A stretch of DNA of 43,975 nucleotides, from assembly GCA_014904985.1 (NCBI GenBank), contig MU129021.1, forward strand, positions 46,398 through 90,372, given 5' to 3'. Shown here one piece after another: positions 1 through 10,703 of the stretch. The position numbers and the translations under genes were made by a program. The notes beneath the pieces are model-generated. The model did not search any database, had not been told where the DNA came from, and saw nothing but the letters and a program-made list of their open reading frames with translations. The stretch is from Hydnum rufescens UP504. Taxonomy: Eukaryota > Basidiomycota > Agaricomycetes > Cantharellales > Hydnaceae. Position 1 is the first letter of the stretch. Every line of letters starts with the position of its first letter.

Positions 1-1134
1 CCCCGGGGGACTCACCTGGATAATGTGGAGGCCTGACCCTAGCACGGTAATAAGCCATGACAGAGGTCCTCCGTTATGTTCTTGACTTGAAATCAGATGT
101 CCGCAGCCATCAGTGGATCCCCTGAGATCCTTTATGCACACCACCCAGTCGATAACCCCAAGGTCTTTACACAAGACCCAAATTCTCCAACGATGGTCCC
201 ATGGGACAGCCTCCAGGGCTGATGTACCCAGACCAGATGCCAGGCTGGCAGGACAGGCCTGTACCACCCAACAGAGGGAACCCCCCTAGGAACCTCCAAA
301 GGTCCCCTGATGGCAGCAATACAGGTAATGCAATGGAACCCTGGGAAAACCCGTTCAATCGAGGGATGGCCTCGTCGAGACCCACCATGGGGATATCCCC
401 ACTGCAACGTGCCAGGCGGCGGAGGTCCTGGGAGAGGACCACCAGACAGAGGATCATTCCCCCCTGGAATCACTGGGCCAACCGATGCCCCCTATGGTCC
501 CAATGCTTACTACAAGCCCAAATTCAAGTTGGAGTTTTGCCCCAGTGACTTGCCAGAATACGACAGGTCCGACAATGCCTTCATCGCCTGGACCAAGGAC
601 CTCAACCGATATGCTGCTGGAAGCCAACGGATGCGTTGAACAACTGGCCTATTGCCATGTCCATGTGATTTCACTAAACATGCCAACGTGTGGTGGCAAA
701 GTTTGCCCAACTCCACAAAGATCCAGGCTAGTCAGAATTGGGACACCCTAAAATTCACTATCTGAACTAGACTACTAGGGAATCATTGGTATGATAAACA
801 GGTCATGATCTATGACAAGATGTGGTTTCATAACCAGGGCCACGAAAGGGAGACCCTGGTGGACTGGTTAACCTGTAAGGTACAGGCTTGATGAGTACTG
901 CATCCCCCTCCTGATGCCAATGATCCCACCTTCGACTCCCTGGAAGTGGGAACGATCATGGAGCATGCCCCGCCTTCCTGGCAGGCCTATGTCGATGTGG
1001 ACCTGTGCCACAACATGGATGACTTGTTCACTAGAGTTAAGGATCAGGAGGATGCCCTCCTTGCCCAAGCAGAACTCACAAACATGTCCTGGTCGGATGA
1101 AATAGCTAAACAAGGTACTCCGCTGAGTCTGTGA
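1..1134 (+). pseudogene. Decayed gag region of a Ty3/gypsy LTR retrotransposon
   Basis: The plus strand holds pieces of a Gag-like protein in shifting frames. A Gly/Pro-rich linker (GGGGPGRGPPDRGS, near 410-455) is followed by PKFKLEFCPSDLPEYD (near 516-565), then, after a frameshift near 637, segments resembling the Gag capsid core (NWDTLKFTI near 738, WYDKQVMIYDKMWF near 790). After another break comes IMEHAPPSWQAYVDVDL and DLFTRVKDQEDALLAQAEL (946-1085). This order matches the retrotransposon Gag family common in Agaricomycetes. At least two frameshifts and internal stops make it a pseudogene. The 5' end lies outside the window, and no protease or reverse transcriptase follows. The family assignment is from memory of the family pattern, not a search. 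Confidence 0.65.
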
Positions 1135-1930
1135 AGACTTACAAAGGAGCTGATATCAGTCCCCTGCTCTCACCGTTATAGAAGAAGGGTTAGGAGCTCC
1201 GATGACTGTCAAATCAAAATCTGGTTCAGCCAGTGTGTAGATAGGAGACTGTGTTTCTGTTTATTCAAATGGGTTGGTTTGCTTCAATGGTTGATCACTC
1301 TCTGCAAGATATGTATGTGTTTATTGGAGAATGGAATGTGATATGGACTAGCAATAGTCAATGATATATCGTAGATGCTTATAAGAAGGCTTATATGTTG
1401 TATGGAATGCTTATAGAAAGGCTTATATGTGGAGGATGCTTATAGGAAGGCTTATACGTCTGGATGCTTGTGGAAAGGCTTATATGTGTTCGTGTTGCAT
1501 TTGTCGTTTACTGATATTTGTGTGTCCTTGTTTACGTCCTCCTAGTCAAAATGCGGATATCTGTGGGCTATAGAATGGTCAGTGCTTGGTTAGTTTGGTT
1601 AGTATGCTTCAATCTTCTTTCCCTGACTTGTATTTCGTTATGCTTACCTTTTCCTTGGATGTCCAGCAACTCTAACCTTAGGTTCTGCAACTATCCTTGG
1701 CTTCAGTATTTCGCGTAGATGGCTTCCAGTAGCTTCGTCTCAACAACCTTGAAGATGACTTAGCTCCAGATGGGCTTTAGATAGACAGTTCTTTAGATAT
1801 TAAGCAGAAGGTAGACAGTAGTTGACAGTGGTTGATTCCAGAGTGAGGAGATGGGGGGGAACAAGAAAATCTGCTAGCTTATATACCTATCTGAAGGTGG
1901 CTGTGCATGGAGCAAGAACAAAGAGTATAA
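1135..1930. other. No recognisable gene; decayed sequence
   Basis: Short ORFs only, none with recognisable domains or convincing composition. It contains a small tandem repeat at 1375-1490. It could be the remains of the retrotransposon whose gag lies upstream, but I see no pol motifs. Confidence 0.5.
1375..1490 (+). repeat. Imperfect tandem repeat, ~28-32 bp unit, four copies
   Basis: Four copies of a unit like ATGCTTATAGGAAGGCTTAT begin near 1375, 1407, 1436 and 1464. Spacing is 28-32 bp. The unit has no evident coding role. Confidence 0.75.
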
Positions 1931-1947
1931 AGTATATGAGATCATAG

Positions 1948-2160
1948 TGATGTCATGGGGGAGTCATAGTGGGAGTAGAACAAAAGAGTAATAAAAGAAA
2001 TGATGTCATAATGCGGTCATAGCTGAGTCATCCATAGAGGTGTGATGTCATGTGAAGTTCATAGTGATGTCATTCATTAAAGAGAACAAAAGGATTCATA
2101 AAGGAGAATGATGTCACTATTTGCTGAGCTTGTGGAGTGGTTGGAGCATGGATGTCACTG
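1948..2160. promoter_or_regulatory. Cluster of CRE-like TGATGTCA motifs
   Basis: TGATGTCA occurs at 1948, 2001, 2043, 2064 and 2109, with a related GGATGTCA at 2150. TGATGTCA is one C-to-T step from TGACGTCA, the binding site of CREB/ATF-type bZIP factors. TATA-like AT-rich stretches (TATAAAGTATAT near 1926) lie beside the cluster. This looks like the U3 part of an old LTR or a promoter, but I could not find LTR ends around it. Confidence 0.4.
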
Positions 2161-2369
2161 ATCTTGTGATGTGTTTTGGGGCTCATGGGAAGCGAAATTT
2201 AAAGGACGATATCCGGGTTCTGGAGATTAACTGAGCATAGTCCAGTGGTTTAAGTGTTTTTGTTACTGGTTAATAAAAGGAACAAAGTGCATGGTGTGGG
2301 GATTCAATGCAGAGACAGCAGTTTGTTATCCGTAATAGGCCTGCTTGCGTATCATTCAATGTGGATTTT

Positions 2370-2770
2370 TAACAGCTTTCTGGGCGCGGTGGTTCCGGAC
2401 AGATCGGTGTAAACTGACGGAGAAATTCGTTTTTTCACTGATGGGTGTTAATTCTTGATAGTAATATCATTCTGTAGAGTTCAGTTTTAATCTGTTCTTC
2501 GCGTGCTCAGTACTGTTGGATGCGTATTTCTTTATATCTTTCTAGGCACAGTTGTTTCAAAGGATTGGAATGCGAACTGACGGAGGTTTCGTTTTTTTAC
2601 TGGAAATCCTGGATTTTAATAAAAAAATTGGCCTGGAGAGTGCAGTTTTGGTCCGTTCAACTTTGTTTGGTTTACCATTCGAAAGGTGTGAATCATACTT
2701 TCTAAGCGTTATATGGGCGTACCTCTCCGATCAAAACTGATGGAGTTATAAAATGAATTTTTTCTTGTTG
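2370..2770 (+). repeat. Degenerate ~161-bp tandem repeat, three units
   Basis: The core AACTGACGGAG or AACTGATGGAG occurs at about 2411, 2574 and 2734 (spacing 163 and 160). Other shared positions include TTCTGGGCGCGGT-like and CCATTCGAAAGG-like blocks. The same unit occurs inverted at about 40260-40860. It is not coding. Confidence 0.65.
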
Positions 2771-2859
2771 CGTAGCCGTAAATCAATCTCATAATCGGTC
2801 ATGTGAGTCGTCCAATGGCTGGAAGTTGTGTAATTTCGCTTTTTCTGATACTGGATGTT

Positions 2860-3060
2860 TTTATCTTCCACAGATGGGTGAACACTTTTAATTGCAGCCC
2901 CTTGCAATTCCCTTTGCCTTTCTTGACAGTCATACGATTGAGATCTGACATGCCTCCTTGTGTTAGAACCACCACGTCCATCCTTTGAACCAAAGCAAGA
3001 TTTCTCTGAGTTTACGTTTCGAATTTGGTGATAGAAATCACTTATTGTTGGGTAAGGATC
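2860..3060 (+). repeat. Dispersed repeat, second copy near 42140-42350
   Basis: CACAGATGGGTGAACACTTT followed by ATTGCAGCCCCTTGCAAT matches the sequence at about 42146-42192 with few changes. ACCACCACGTCCATCCTT (near 2968) matches ACCACCAAGTCCATCCTT near 42261. ATTGTTGGGTAA (near 3044) recurs near 42333. Both copies are in the same orientation and similar in spacing, so this is one repeat family or a shared ancient exon. Confidence 0.6.
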
Positions 3061-4720
3061 TTTAATATCTGCGTTTTTAATAGTTTTTCCTTGTGTTATT
3101 CTAGGATTTTAAGCGAATACCCACTTTTTTGGAATGGCATTGTTCAGGTGGAGGTCCAAGGCATCTGTGGAGGGAAGGTTTGGTGGGTACAGACATGTTT
3201 TCTGGAACATGGAGGAGAAGACCAATTCGATTTCGAGATCATGCGTACATGAGGGTCAATTGTTATGCGGTTCTCCGAACTTGTACGTGTCCAGTCGACC
3301 CTTTTTTCTTTATAAATATCCACGGTTTCGCTATGAACTTGCGCGGACCTCTCTATGGATTATCTACCATAGGCGGATAACTGGGTGGAGTTCTGAAAGA
3401 TGGGGTGATTATCGATGTGATGCGGTTTTGAGGAGGTAAGGTCCGATTGGTTATAATGCAGAATGTATTATCAACCGTCGTTTGGTGAAGTTGTCCTAGT
3501 ATGCTCTATAAGCGTCCGAATTACCTCACTTACTTTGATTTCGTGCCTGTGTGTATGAGCTATCCATCGAATCTTTATGCTTTATAGTGATATCGACATG
3601 GCGCCATCAGAATAATTTCTGAGTTCCACGTTTTAGAGTGCAGTCATCCGCTATGCGTTTTATATCAATGGTTCGAAATCTCTCCGTTCAATATTGATGT
3701 GCAGATGAAGTGATCTTGTCATTTATAGACTGAGCAATCAATGCATATTTCTGATTACAGCTTCTCAATAGTCTGGACTCCGAGTGTTTCATCAGTGGCT
3801 GAACTGATGTTCAGGAATGCGTTGCGGCACCTAGTCTGAGATTCTGTGGTCATTTCATAGATATTATTCAGTACCACCATGCTGGAATTGCATGACACTG
3901 TCGGCACTAGTGGTCGTCTGTTGTGGATGAATAGACAGACATGTTCAGCTCTGGGCACTCTCTCACTCCAGTGCGCGCCAAAATCTACGCTCGCTACCCG
4001 TGCACGAGTCGCGCCACTCAGTTTAGTCGACTCGACAGAGCGAAGCGATGATAATCCGATTGCCTTTTTTGGTGAGGACTCCGTTCTGCAAAGCTGTACT
4101 TCGTGCTCGCAGCCATTCGGAGGGGTTGTGGGCCCTCCGATGCTCGGTGAGCCTCGGCCTTGATTGGGATTACGTCTTCTTTAGGATGCGGTGATTGATG
4201 ACACCCACATGTTAATTAGAGACTTCCAGGTCATTTCTTTCTATAGGTGGCTCGTTTGAGCACCGCTGGTTTTCAGCCTTTCCTCCTTCTCCGACCCCCA
4301 TTTTGGCGTGCTCCTTTTATCTGCGTTTAACGCATTCACCACTATCCTCAGTATATTCGGTTCGGTATGGATTATTTAGGGTTGCCAGCTTTCCAATATC
4401 CAGCCTTTCGATACCTGCCCTCCACACATCACTGCTTCTTGAGTCTCCGAAGCGAGGGTCTCCTAGGGAAGCACAGTGACCATTCCGGCTGTGGCTCGCT
4501 TAGTGCTAGGGATTATCGGCTTTACTCTCAGTGGCACTTCCATGATTCCAAGTCTCTTACTGTTCGTTAAATACGGTGCAGCCAACTCTCTTCCCAACTT
4601 TTCCTTTGCTGGGCACCTCTAGATTCATTGAACTTTCGAGTAAACCCCCAATGGAGAGGCAGCACAAGAGGTCATTTCTACTAGCCCAGTCGCTATCTCT
4701 TGGGCCTTAGAATTGGTTGT
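3061..4720. other. No confident gene; CpG-containing stretch with a small ORF
   Basis: This stretch keeps more CpG than most of the window (for example 3960-4060). The longest open stretch is 3879-4163 on plus (94 residues, ending GPPMLGEPRP), which begins at an ATG and has no recognised domain. I would not call it a gene without transcript support. Nothing else is recognisable. Confidence 0.35.
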
Positions 4721-4721
4721 G

Positions 4722-5900
4722 TTAGGCAACTGACTCATCCCCTTCAGTACTCTGGATTTGAGTGATCACCTTTATGCCCGTTTGTAGCCTTCGAAGAGCC
4801 AACGCAGCAAGCTGGGTCACTTTTTCTTCGGAGGTGACTCCAGCCTCCATGTGTATGGCCAGTACCCCTCCAGGGTTGAACTTGTATGGGTCCTGGACAG
4901 GTAAGATATAGTGTCTAGCGATCTCCATGACTGCATCCTGTACCACTTGGCCACATTGGAGTAGCGTGAGCCGGAATTCAATGTCAGGTTTATATACTGT
5001 GGGGTGCCCATTGCGTGAGGTCTGTACAATAGTACTCGTAAAGCCTTCTGACTCCACATCCAGTTCATAGAGTAAATGATATAAGAAGTTGTTAATGAGC
5101 CTAACATCTGCTGAGGCATTGGGCCCTTGTTCTCATCGTAAGGAGTTGATGACCGACGAGTGTAAACTAGCATGTCGTAGAGCCTCTTGATCTACGTTAA
5201 CAGAACTGGCTACAGCTTCATGGACTTGCTGTTGTACGCCTTCCATCGAGGAGGAGACAGGTACTACTGGACCCCTTTGAGGCTCCTGGGGGGTGCCACG
5301 TGGGGCAGGCATAGACACAGTAGCTTGAAGGAAGTGGTACCCCATTTTGATCCCTTAAGTAGATTTCGGTCATTAGTCGTTTGGGGGTCTAGATGTAAGG
5401 ACGTAATCTTGTGTGCAGGCTTCCAGGCCATTCTCGTGAGGCTGGAAGCAGTTGAACAGGAGCTCAGGGATGGCTCGGGTCCAACAAAAGACTTTTTCGA
5501 GGTACGGTGGTCTGACCCCGAGACTTCTAGGCGGTTCGTGTCATCGTGAGTTTTGGGGGGAATGTCCACCCCTCTTGAGGTATCCACCCAATTTGATAGG
5601 GGGCTAGGGTTACCATCTTCAGACGGCCCATAGGCACATCAGAAGACAGTCAGTGTAATGGAATGTGACCGTGTAGGAGTTGTTCTTACACACTCCACCA
5701 GTGTTAATTCGGTCGTATCTGAATTAAGGGTTGACAGTAGGGAACTCCCAGGCAGGGTTCGGGTCCCGGTTGGGGACTTGTAAGCACGTATGGGGATGTA
5801 GTACTTTCCTTAGGCGGAATTTCTAGAGAGTCCATAGTGGGTCTCATTACAGAAGAAGTTGGCCTGTTGCACAGTGTGCTGTTCCAGCACCACACAAAGG
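4722..5900 (-). pseudogene. Broken gene of unknown function, Ser/Pro-rich N-terminus and folded C-terminal region
   Basis: Reading the minus strand, coding-like segments follow each other in different frames. First comes a Ser/Pro-rich piece (5895-5704, containing MRPTMDSLEIPPKES). Next is 5587-5264, containing SLSSCSTASSLTRMAWKPAH. Then 5345-5133, containing PRGTPQEPQRGPVVPVSSS. Last is a compact C-terminal piece (about 5110-4722) with RLINNFLYHLLYEL, DIEFRLTLLQCGQVVQDAV and ALALRRLQTGIKVITQ, ending in a stop at 4722-4724. The last segment has the alternating polarity of a real globular protein. I do not recognise the family. The frame changes could be introns, decay or sequencing indels. 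Confidence 0.4.
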
Positions 5901-6180
5901 CACGAGTTGCAGGAAAGTAAAAGATGCATTTCCGGGGCTTGCCAGGTAAGCTAGTACAGTGAATCTATGCTATTATGTAAGCAAGGAATCTAGCTAAACC
6001 TGGGGCAGCACCAAACTCCCTGTGGGAGAAGCTTTCCACCAGTTTTGGTGGAGGAAGGGAAAAAGAAGAAAAGAAAAGGGAAGAGAGGGGTTCAATGATG
6101 AAAGAGTACAGAACTGGCGGGATAGATATGATGACAGATGGCCCTGCTGTTGTGAGAAATTCATGCTACTAACAATGCCT
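5901..6180. other. No gene seen
   Basis: Purine-rich tract near 6050-6090 and otherwise featureless sequence between the broken gene and the repeat end at 6180. Confidence 0.5.
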
Positions 6181-6295
6181 AAATATTCTTTGGATGTACT
6201 TCATTTAATTTCCGCATTTTGGCATTTTTTTAAGATAGGATACATGTATTATGTAACTGGATACCATTTAGGAATAATTACATTATATTTGTACT
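6180..6295 (+). repeat. Solo terminal fragment of the giant foldback element family
   Basis: From about 6186 the sequence (TTGGATGTACTTCATTTAAT, then TTCCGCATTT and TATTATGTAACTGGATACC) matches the right end of the large inverted-repeat element at 17205-17278. It also matches the reverse complement of its left end at 13535-13640. Only about 110 bp of the family is present, so this is a separate insertion or a truncated end. Confidence 0.7.
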
Positions 6296-6309
6296 AAACT
6301 CAGTCCCAA

Positions 6310-6660
6310 GTTACCTGCCTAGACCACCTCAGTCAGCCACTTAGAGGGGCCTTAATAGGTATGTCAAACTGTGTCAAATCAAAAGCCTAGCAGGCATCAG
6401 AATCCTTTGATATCAAATAATTTCAGGAGGGTGACCTTAGGTCAATCCATAAGTCTGCCCTTGGGGATTTTGATATCAAACTCACAACCTTCAAGGTTTC
6501 TCATGGTACAGCAGCAGATATCAAGTCAATCAATGTGTTATATATGCATAGAGCAATTAACATGAAGTCGAGTTCTTCAGAGATTAAGAAATTAAATCCA
6601 AGAAATAGGTGTAGTATGTCAAATGAAGGGAAAACATTTGTCTTAAAAAGGCCAAGGGAA
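6310..6660. repeat. GATATCAAA-rich repeat related to 17960-18180
   Basis: GGGGCCTTAATAGGTATGTC near 6344 matches the reverse complement of the sequence near 18140 with one change in 20 bases. Both stretches carry several GATATCAAA or TGATATC motifs. This looks like the flank or subterminal part of one element family placed in opposite orientations. Confidence 0.45.
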
Positions 6661-6748
6661 GGTAGAGGTACTCAAAGTGCATGAAGCATGCAAAAGCATG
6701 CAAAACACACATCCAATATGTCCACAAGCAGAGATCAGGTGGAAGAAT

Positions 6749-8330
6749 TTAGAGAGGAAATCCATCATCAAACCCTTGATTCAAGCCAAGGTTCAAATCA
6801 GGGTACCTCACAAACAGGGATGCCATCAAGGGATCATTGTGTGGGTTGTATTCTTGCTGGTTTTGACCATATCCCCTGGCCCAGTCTGCATTCCCACTAA
6901 ATTGATCATTGACAACACCATCAATGGAAGACCCAGCACCACCCCAAGTAGTTCCACTAGATTGACCACCAATGGAACTTGCTCCACCTGGATTTTCAAA
7001 AGTATCTGTTGCAGGGCCATCATCATCACTGGGCTTGTCGATGAATTCAGCAGACATCAGATGCTTAGGGCCCATCCTCTTTTTCTTCTGTGAGTGGCAA
7101 TCCCCTTGAGAGGCCCACTTCCTGGGCCCAGAAGCACCACCTGTGACAGGAGTCCCATTGGCACTGTTGGCATCAGATTCTTTTGGCTCCCCCAGTCCAT
7201 CCACTTGAGCAACAGTCAGGAGTGGGTTATTGAATTGATCAGAGACAATTACAGTGTCACTGGGAAGCTTCCCATTATTCTCCTGGGTGATATGCTTGAG
7301 CTAAGTAACTCAGACCTTTGTTGAATTGGCCAATGGCTGGAAAAAGGTACACCAAAGTTTCTTCCAACTCTCTGTTTGGACTACAGTGACATCAAGGGAC
7401 AAGAGACTTGGAAATTCAGATTCCATAACCCAATTCTCAATCTTCAACTCATTGTTGACAAGGAATCAGGGGAGACTTGCCCAAGGTATATGCAGTACCT
7501 GACCAATCAGAGGAGTCAGAAGGTTATTGAGCTCCTCCAAAATCTCCTTCTGCATCAGATGCATAGACTTTGGAATCTTTTGCTTCTGATTTTGGCATAA
7601 AAGATGTTGCCCCTGATAGACCAGGATGTGGGAATGAATCATCTTCAATGATGTACTGTCTTTTGGGAAAGACAAATTTAGCCAGTCCTTCATTGCTGGC
7701 AAGCCGGTGAATAGAGCATTCTGTTTTGAAGCCACCTTGTCAGGAATGCTGCTGATGATTCCACAGAACCCATGGATGTTCATAGTGGCCATCCATTTCA
7801 AGTCATCTTTCCAGCGTTTCATAGTCTGCTTAATGACTTTGCCCATCACAGCTGGTGAGAGCACAATATCAAAAGCTTGGGCTGCCTTTGAGGCATTGTG
7901 CTGATCCACAAGCTCCTTCAATTTCTTTTTCCATGCATCAGAGTCTTCACCACCATGTTCAGCAATGAGCTCACAATAGGCTGGCCGTATGACTTTTTCC
8001 ACATACTCATGATGGGGATGGTCTGGCTCAGGGTCCTTCTCATATGAGGCCTGATACACATTCCATGGATTCCCAGCACTTCACCATTCTCTTGTGCTTA
8101 TTGCAAGGTTCCTGATCTGCATCACAGACTCAAGAGGCCTGTCCCACTCTTTTGCCTTGTGCTTGAGCTCACAGTTCATGGATTCAACAATGCCTCTGAT
8201 CTCAGTGACTTGTTCATCTGTAAATGGTCCACCCTGTGATTTGATTTGTGCAGTGTCTGTAATAAAGCACTATAAATTGGACAGGTAGATCATCGTAAAC
8301 TGAGAGTAATTGAACACATAGTAAGAGAAG
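6749..8330 (-). CDS. Unknown protein, 3' part of a multi-exon or frameshifted gene
   Basis: The minus strand carries a long coding-like stretch. From about 8240 to 8100 it reads EIRGIVESMNCELKHKAKEW and, after a frameshift near 8080, continues as a 197-codon frame (8059-7466) with PDHPHHEYVEKVIRPAYCEL and AFDIVLSPAVMGKVIKQTMK. It goes on with NELKIENWVMESEFPSLL (near 7450) and WKKLWCTFFQPLANST. The end is a 151-codon frame (7204-6749) that is Gly/Ser/Asp-rich and carries a Lys-rich patch SQKKKRMGPK. The pattern resembles lineage-specific repetitive agaricomycete proteins of unknown role. I infer a transposon or amplified gene family, without proof. Splice sites are not resolved. Confidence 0.45.
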
Positions 8331-8750
8331 TGCACAGGAAGTATGGGAGGGAGTAGCAGGAGGGTAGGATACGGGAGGGAGTAGACAGAGGCATGTGAGA
8401 ACAGAAGAGTGTAGAGGGGACATGCTTTGTAGTGCATCCTTAGTTCGATTGACTCAAAGATCCTACCTAGCCTGGCTAGGTAGTAATCCCACTTCCCATT
8501 TGGCCTGGCCTCACATAGAAGTGGAGTGGTTGGGCGACAGAAAGAAGGCAGAGGATTACCTAAAATGGCAATAGTTAGCAGTCTAACCAATAGTGAGTAC
8601 TCACTGCTCAGTTCTCATATTCTCATGTTCCTATGAATGGCATGTTACTTCGACTCACTTTGGGGAGTAAAAACAACATAGAATTCGACAGGCTCACCAT
8701 GGCAGCTCCCTAACATCACACAACATATGTACAATACTATTACATAATCA
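8331..8750 (-). CDS. Possible further exon of the unknown minus-strand gene
   Basis: Within 8590-8420 the minus strand reads GNPLPSFCRPTTPLLCEARP then NGKWDYYLARLGRIFESIEL, with the composition of a real exon. A splice acceptor-like CCATTTTAG precedes it on the minus strand. The remaining sequence to 8750 shows nothing recognisable. It probably belongs with the exons at 6749-8330, but the linkage is inferred. Confidence 0.3.
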
Positions 8751-9266
8751 CTATACTACAGTGTCACCCTCCTCAGCAACTGAGTCATCATCCTCAACAT
8801 CTGGATTCCCATCATTTGGATTTGGTGGATCCAAAATGACCAAATTTTCACACTGATGATATAGACCAGAAGGCTCAGCCTCATGATCAGAATCCCCAAG
8901 GAATGGAGAATTGCCAAACATGTGAGATGAGGTATGACTTGGGGGCTGGGGAGACCAAGTGGTGGCCTGAGCAGGGGACTGAGCAGGAGACCAACTGTGA
9001 GGATGACCATGAGAGTGATTGTGAGATTGAGCATGATGAATATGGGGTGATTGAGCATGAGGAATATGGGGTGATTGAGCACAAGGAATACAGGGCGATT
9101 GAGCATGAGGAATACAGGGTGATTGAGCATGAGGAATATGGGGTGATTGAACATGAGGAATACAGGGTGATTGAGCATGAGGAATATGGGGTGATTGAGC
9201 ATGAGAAAGACCAGGAAATGGAGTGGGAGAACCAGCAGGAGATGGGGAGTGACCAGCAGGATTCAA
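8751..9266 (-). CDS. Low-complexity protein with HAQSP repeats and acidic C-terminus
   Basis: A minus-strand frame of 171 codons has a Ser/Pro/His-rich repeat (HAQSPHIP or HAQSPCIP, 8 residues each, encoded by the 24-bp minisatellite at 9010-9210). A WSPAQSPAQ linker follows, and then an acidic C-terminus (PDVEDDDSVAEEGDTVV). The acidic end with a natural stop supports this strand over the opposite frame. A similar HAQSP-repeat protein is encoded at 11667-12224. It is probably intrinsically disordered, and its function is unknown. Confidence 0.4.
   Translation of the reverse strand: MNPAGHSPSPAGSPTPFPGLSHAQSPHIPHAQSPCIPHVQSPHIPHAQSPCIPHAQSPCIPCAQSPHIPHAQSPHIHHAQSHNHSHGHPHSWSPAQSPAQATTWSPQPPSHTSSHMFGNSPFLGDSDHEAEPSGLYHQCENLVILDPPNPNDGNPDVEDDDSVAEEGDTVV
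9010..9210. repeat. 24-bp minisatellite
   Basis: About eight tandem copies of a 24-bp unit containing GATTGAGCATGAGGAATA, alternating TATGGGGT and CAGGGT variants. All frames on both strands stay open because the unit is a multiple of three. It shares the core GATTGWGCATGAKGA with the 18-bp array at 12000-12165. Confidence 0.9.
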
Positions 9267-9319
9267 AGAATAAGGAATGGACTGTAGTGGAAGTCAATTT
9301 AAAGCAATCTAGGAAATAA

Positions 9320-10460
9320 AATGGATAGGAAACACACTGTAGGGACACTGGGATGGTTTCTAGATTGAGGTGGAGTGAGCTGAACTGTTTGTTGGTGTGA
9401 TTGCAATGACAGAACATCAATAAACCACTCATTACGCTGAGGGACAGGGCACATAATGGGGGTGCTGGAAGCTTTGCCAGTTGTGCCAGAAGACTCTCAT
9501 CTGGGGCCCACTAGCAGATTCACGATTCACTGCTTGTTGAAGGGACTGTGGTGTCATTGGTTATTGTAGAGGACCAGGCCATTCGACCTGCCGGGGTGGC
9601 AGCAGGCCTTGTGGTCCTTTTTTGGGCTTGATATGTCTTAGGTGGCATATTGGGCTAGGAGTCAGCTCATGAAAAAAAGTAGTAGAAGTGGGGGTACAGA
9701 AAGTGCACCCTCACAACTTCAGGCTACAATGTTGAGGGAACAGATGGCAAGATATCACATGGCACAAAGTAGGAATAGGGAGAGCACAAAAAACTGTGCT
9801 GTCCTAAACCAGGCTTTGAGGGATTGAAAGTGTAGGGTAGTTGGAAGACAGCAAGTGTGGCACGAGTGAACAAGATGCCAAGAAAAGCAGATGGAAAGCA
9901 GGCAACAGGAGTGCAGTGTGCACCATCTTTGGCAAGACTCTCCAAGAACCCCCAAAGGCTGGCAAGAGGTAGGAGTGGAAGGTGTTGCCCTGGGACTTCA
10001 CAGGTTTGTTGAAAGACAACCAAAAGCCAGTAGAAGGAGTGTAGTGGATGGAAAGTCTTCAGTGGAGCAGGAAATAGGGAGTGTATGGTCACACTGTCCA
10101 AAACCAGACTCCACCAGAGACTGTTAATGTTGTGTGAGCAAAGGATATTCCTGGACATTGCCAGTAAACAATTCTTCAGTACAGACAGATGTATACATTA
10201 TTGTATGAATGAGTACATGTGCAATATATGTAAGATGATAGAGAGGGAAGTGTGGGATGTCAAAGGCAATGATGGGATGCAGGAAATGGCAGAGGGAAGG
10301 CAGCAATGAGCTGGCAGTGTGGGGAATGGGCTGGTGGTGAAGGGGGTGGTTGAATAGCATATGAACAAGAGTAAGGCTAGAGATATACCTACTCATCAAT
10401 CCACTTGTGGAATTGAGGCTGGTCCCTATTTAACTCCAAGACAATATGCCACACCAGCTG
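9320..10460. other. No confident gene
   Basis: Open stretches occur on both strands (minus 10158-9724; plus 9642-9827 and 9891-10127), but none has a recognisable domain and none is clearly better than its opposite-strand shadow. It may hold introns or decayed exons of the minus-strand genes on either side. Confidence 0.4.
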
Positions 10461-10469
10461 GATCCTTGT

Positions 10470-10700
10470 TCATCCAAAATTCTCCATGCTTGAATGAACC
10501 TCACTCCCTCCAAGATCAGCATATGCCCATCTGGAGATCTGGCATATGTCAGATATCATTGTGCCCCCAGGCACTGGCCAAATGTTCTCACAGAAGGCCA
10601 AAGCAGCACCCTTTGCCAGAGCCCTGTGTGCAATCATCTGCATCTCCATGCATCGCATACCAACTGTCATGGAGCCTGGGTCTTCCTTTCATGCACAATG
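10470..10700 (-). CDS. Coding-like exon of the unknown minus-strand gene downstream of 10704
   Basis: The minus strand reads GMRCMEMQMIAHRALAKGAA and LAFCENIWPVPGGTMISDIC in one frame, with the composition of a globular protein. It directly follows the 280-codon frame at 10704-11546 after a stop and frame change, consistent with an intron or an indel near 10690. Confidence 0.35.
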
Positions 10701-10703
10701 GAG

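Noticed and set aside
3664..3684. GGTTCGAAATC as a tRNA B-box or SINE promoter
   Set aside because: No matching A-box or cloverleaf could be found around it.
8903..9319. Plus-strand 138-codon Glu-rich ORF over the 24-bp minisatellite
   Set aside because: Open only because the repeat unit is divisible by three; the minus frame has a better non-repeat C-terminus. I cannot fully exclude it.
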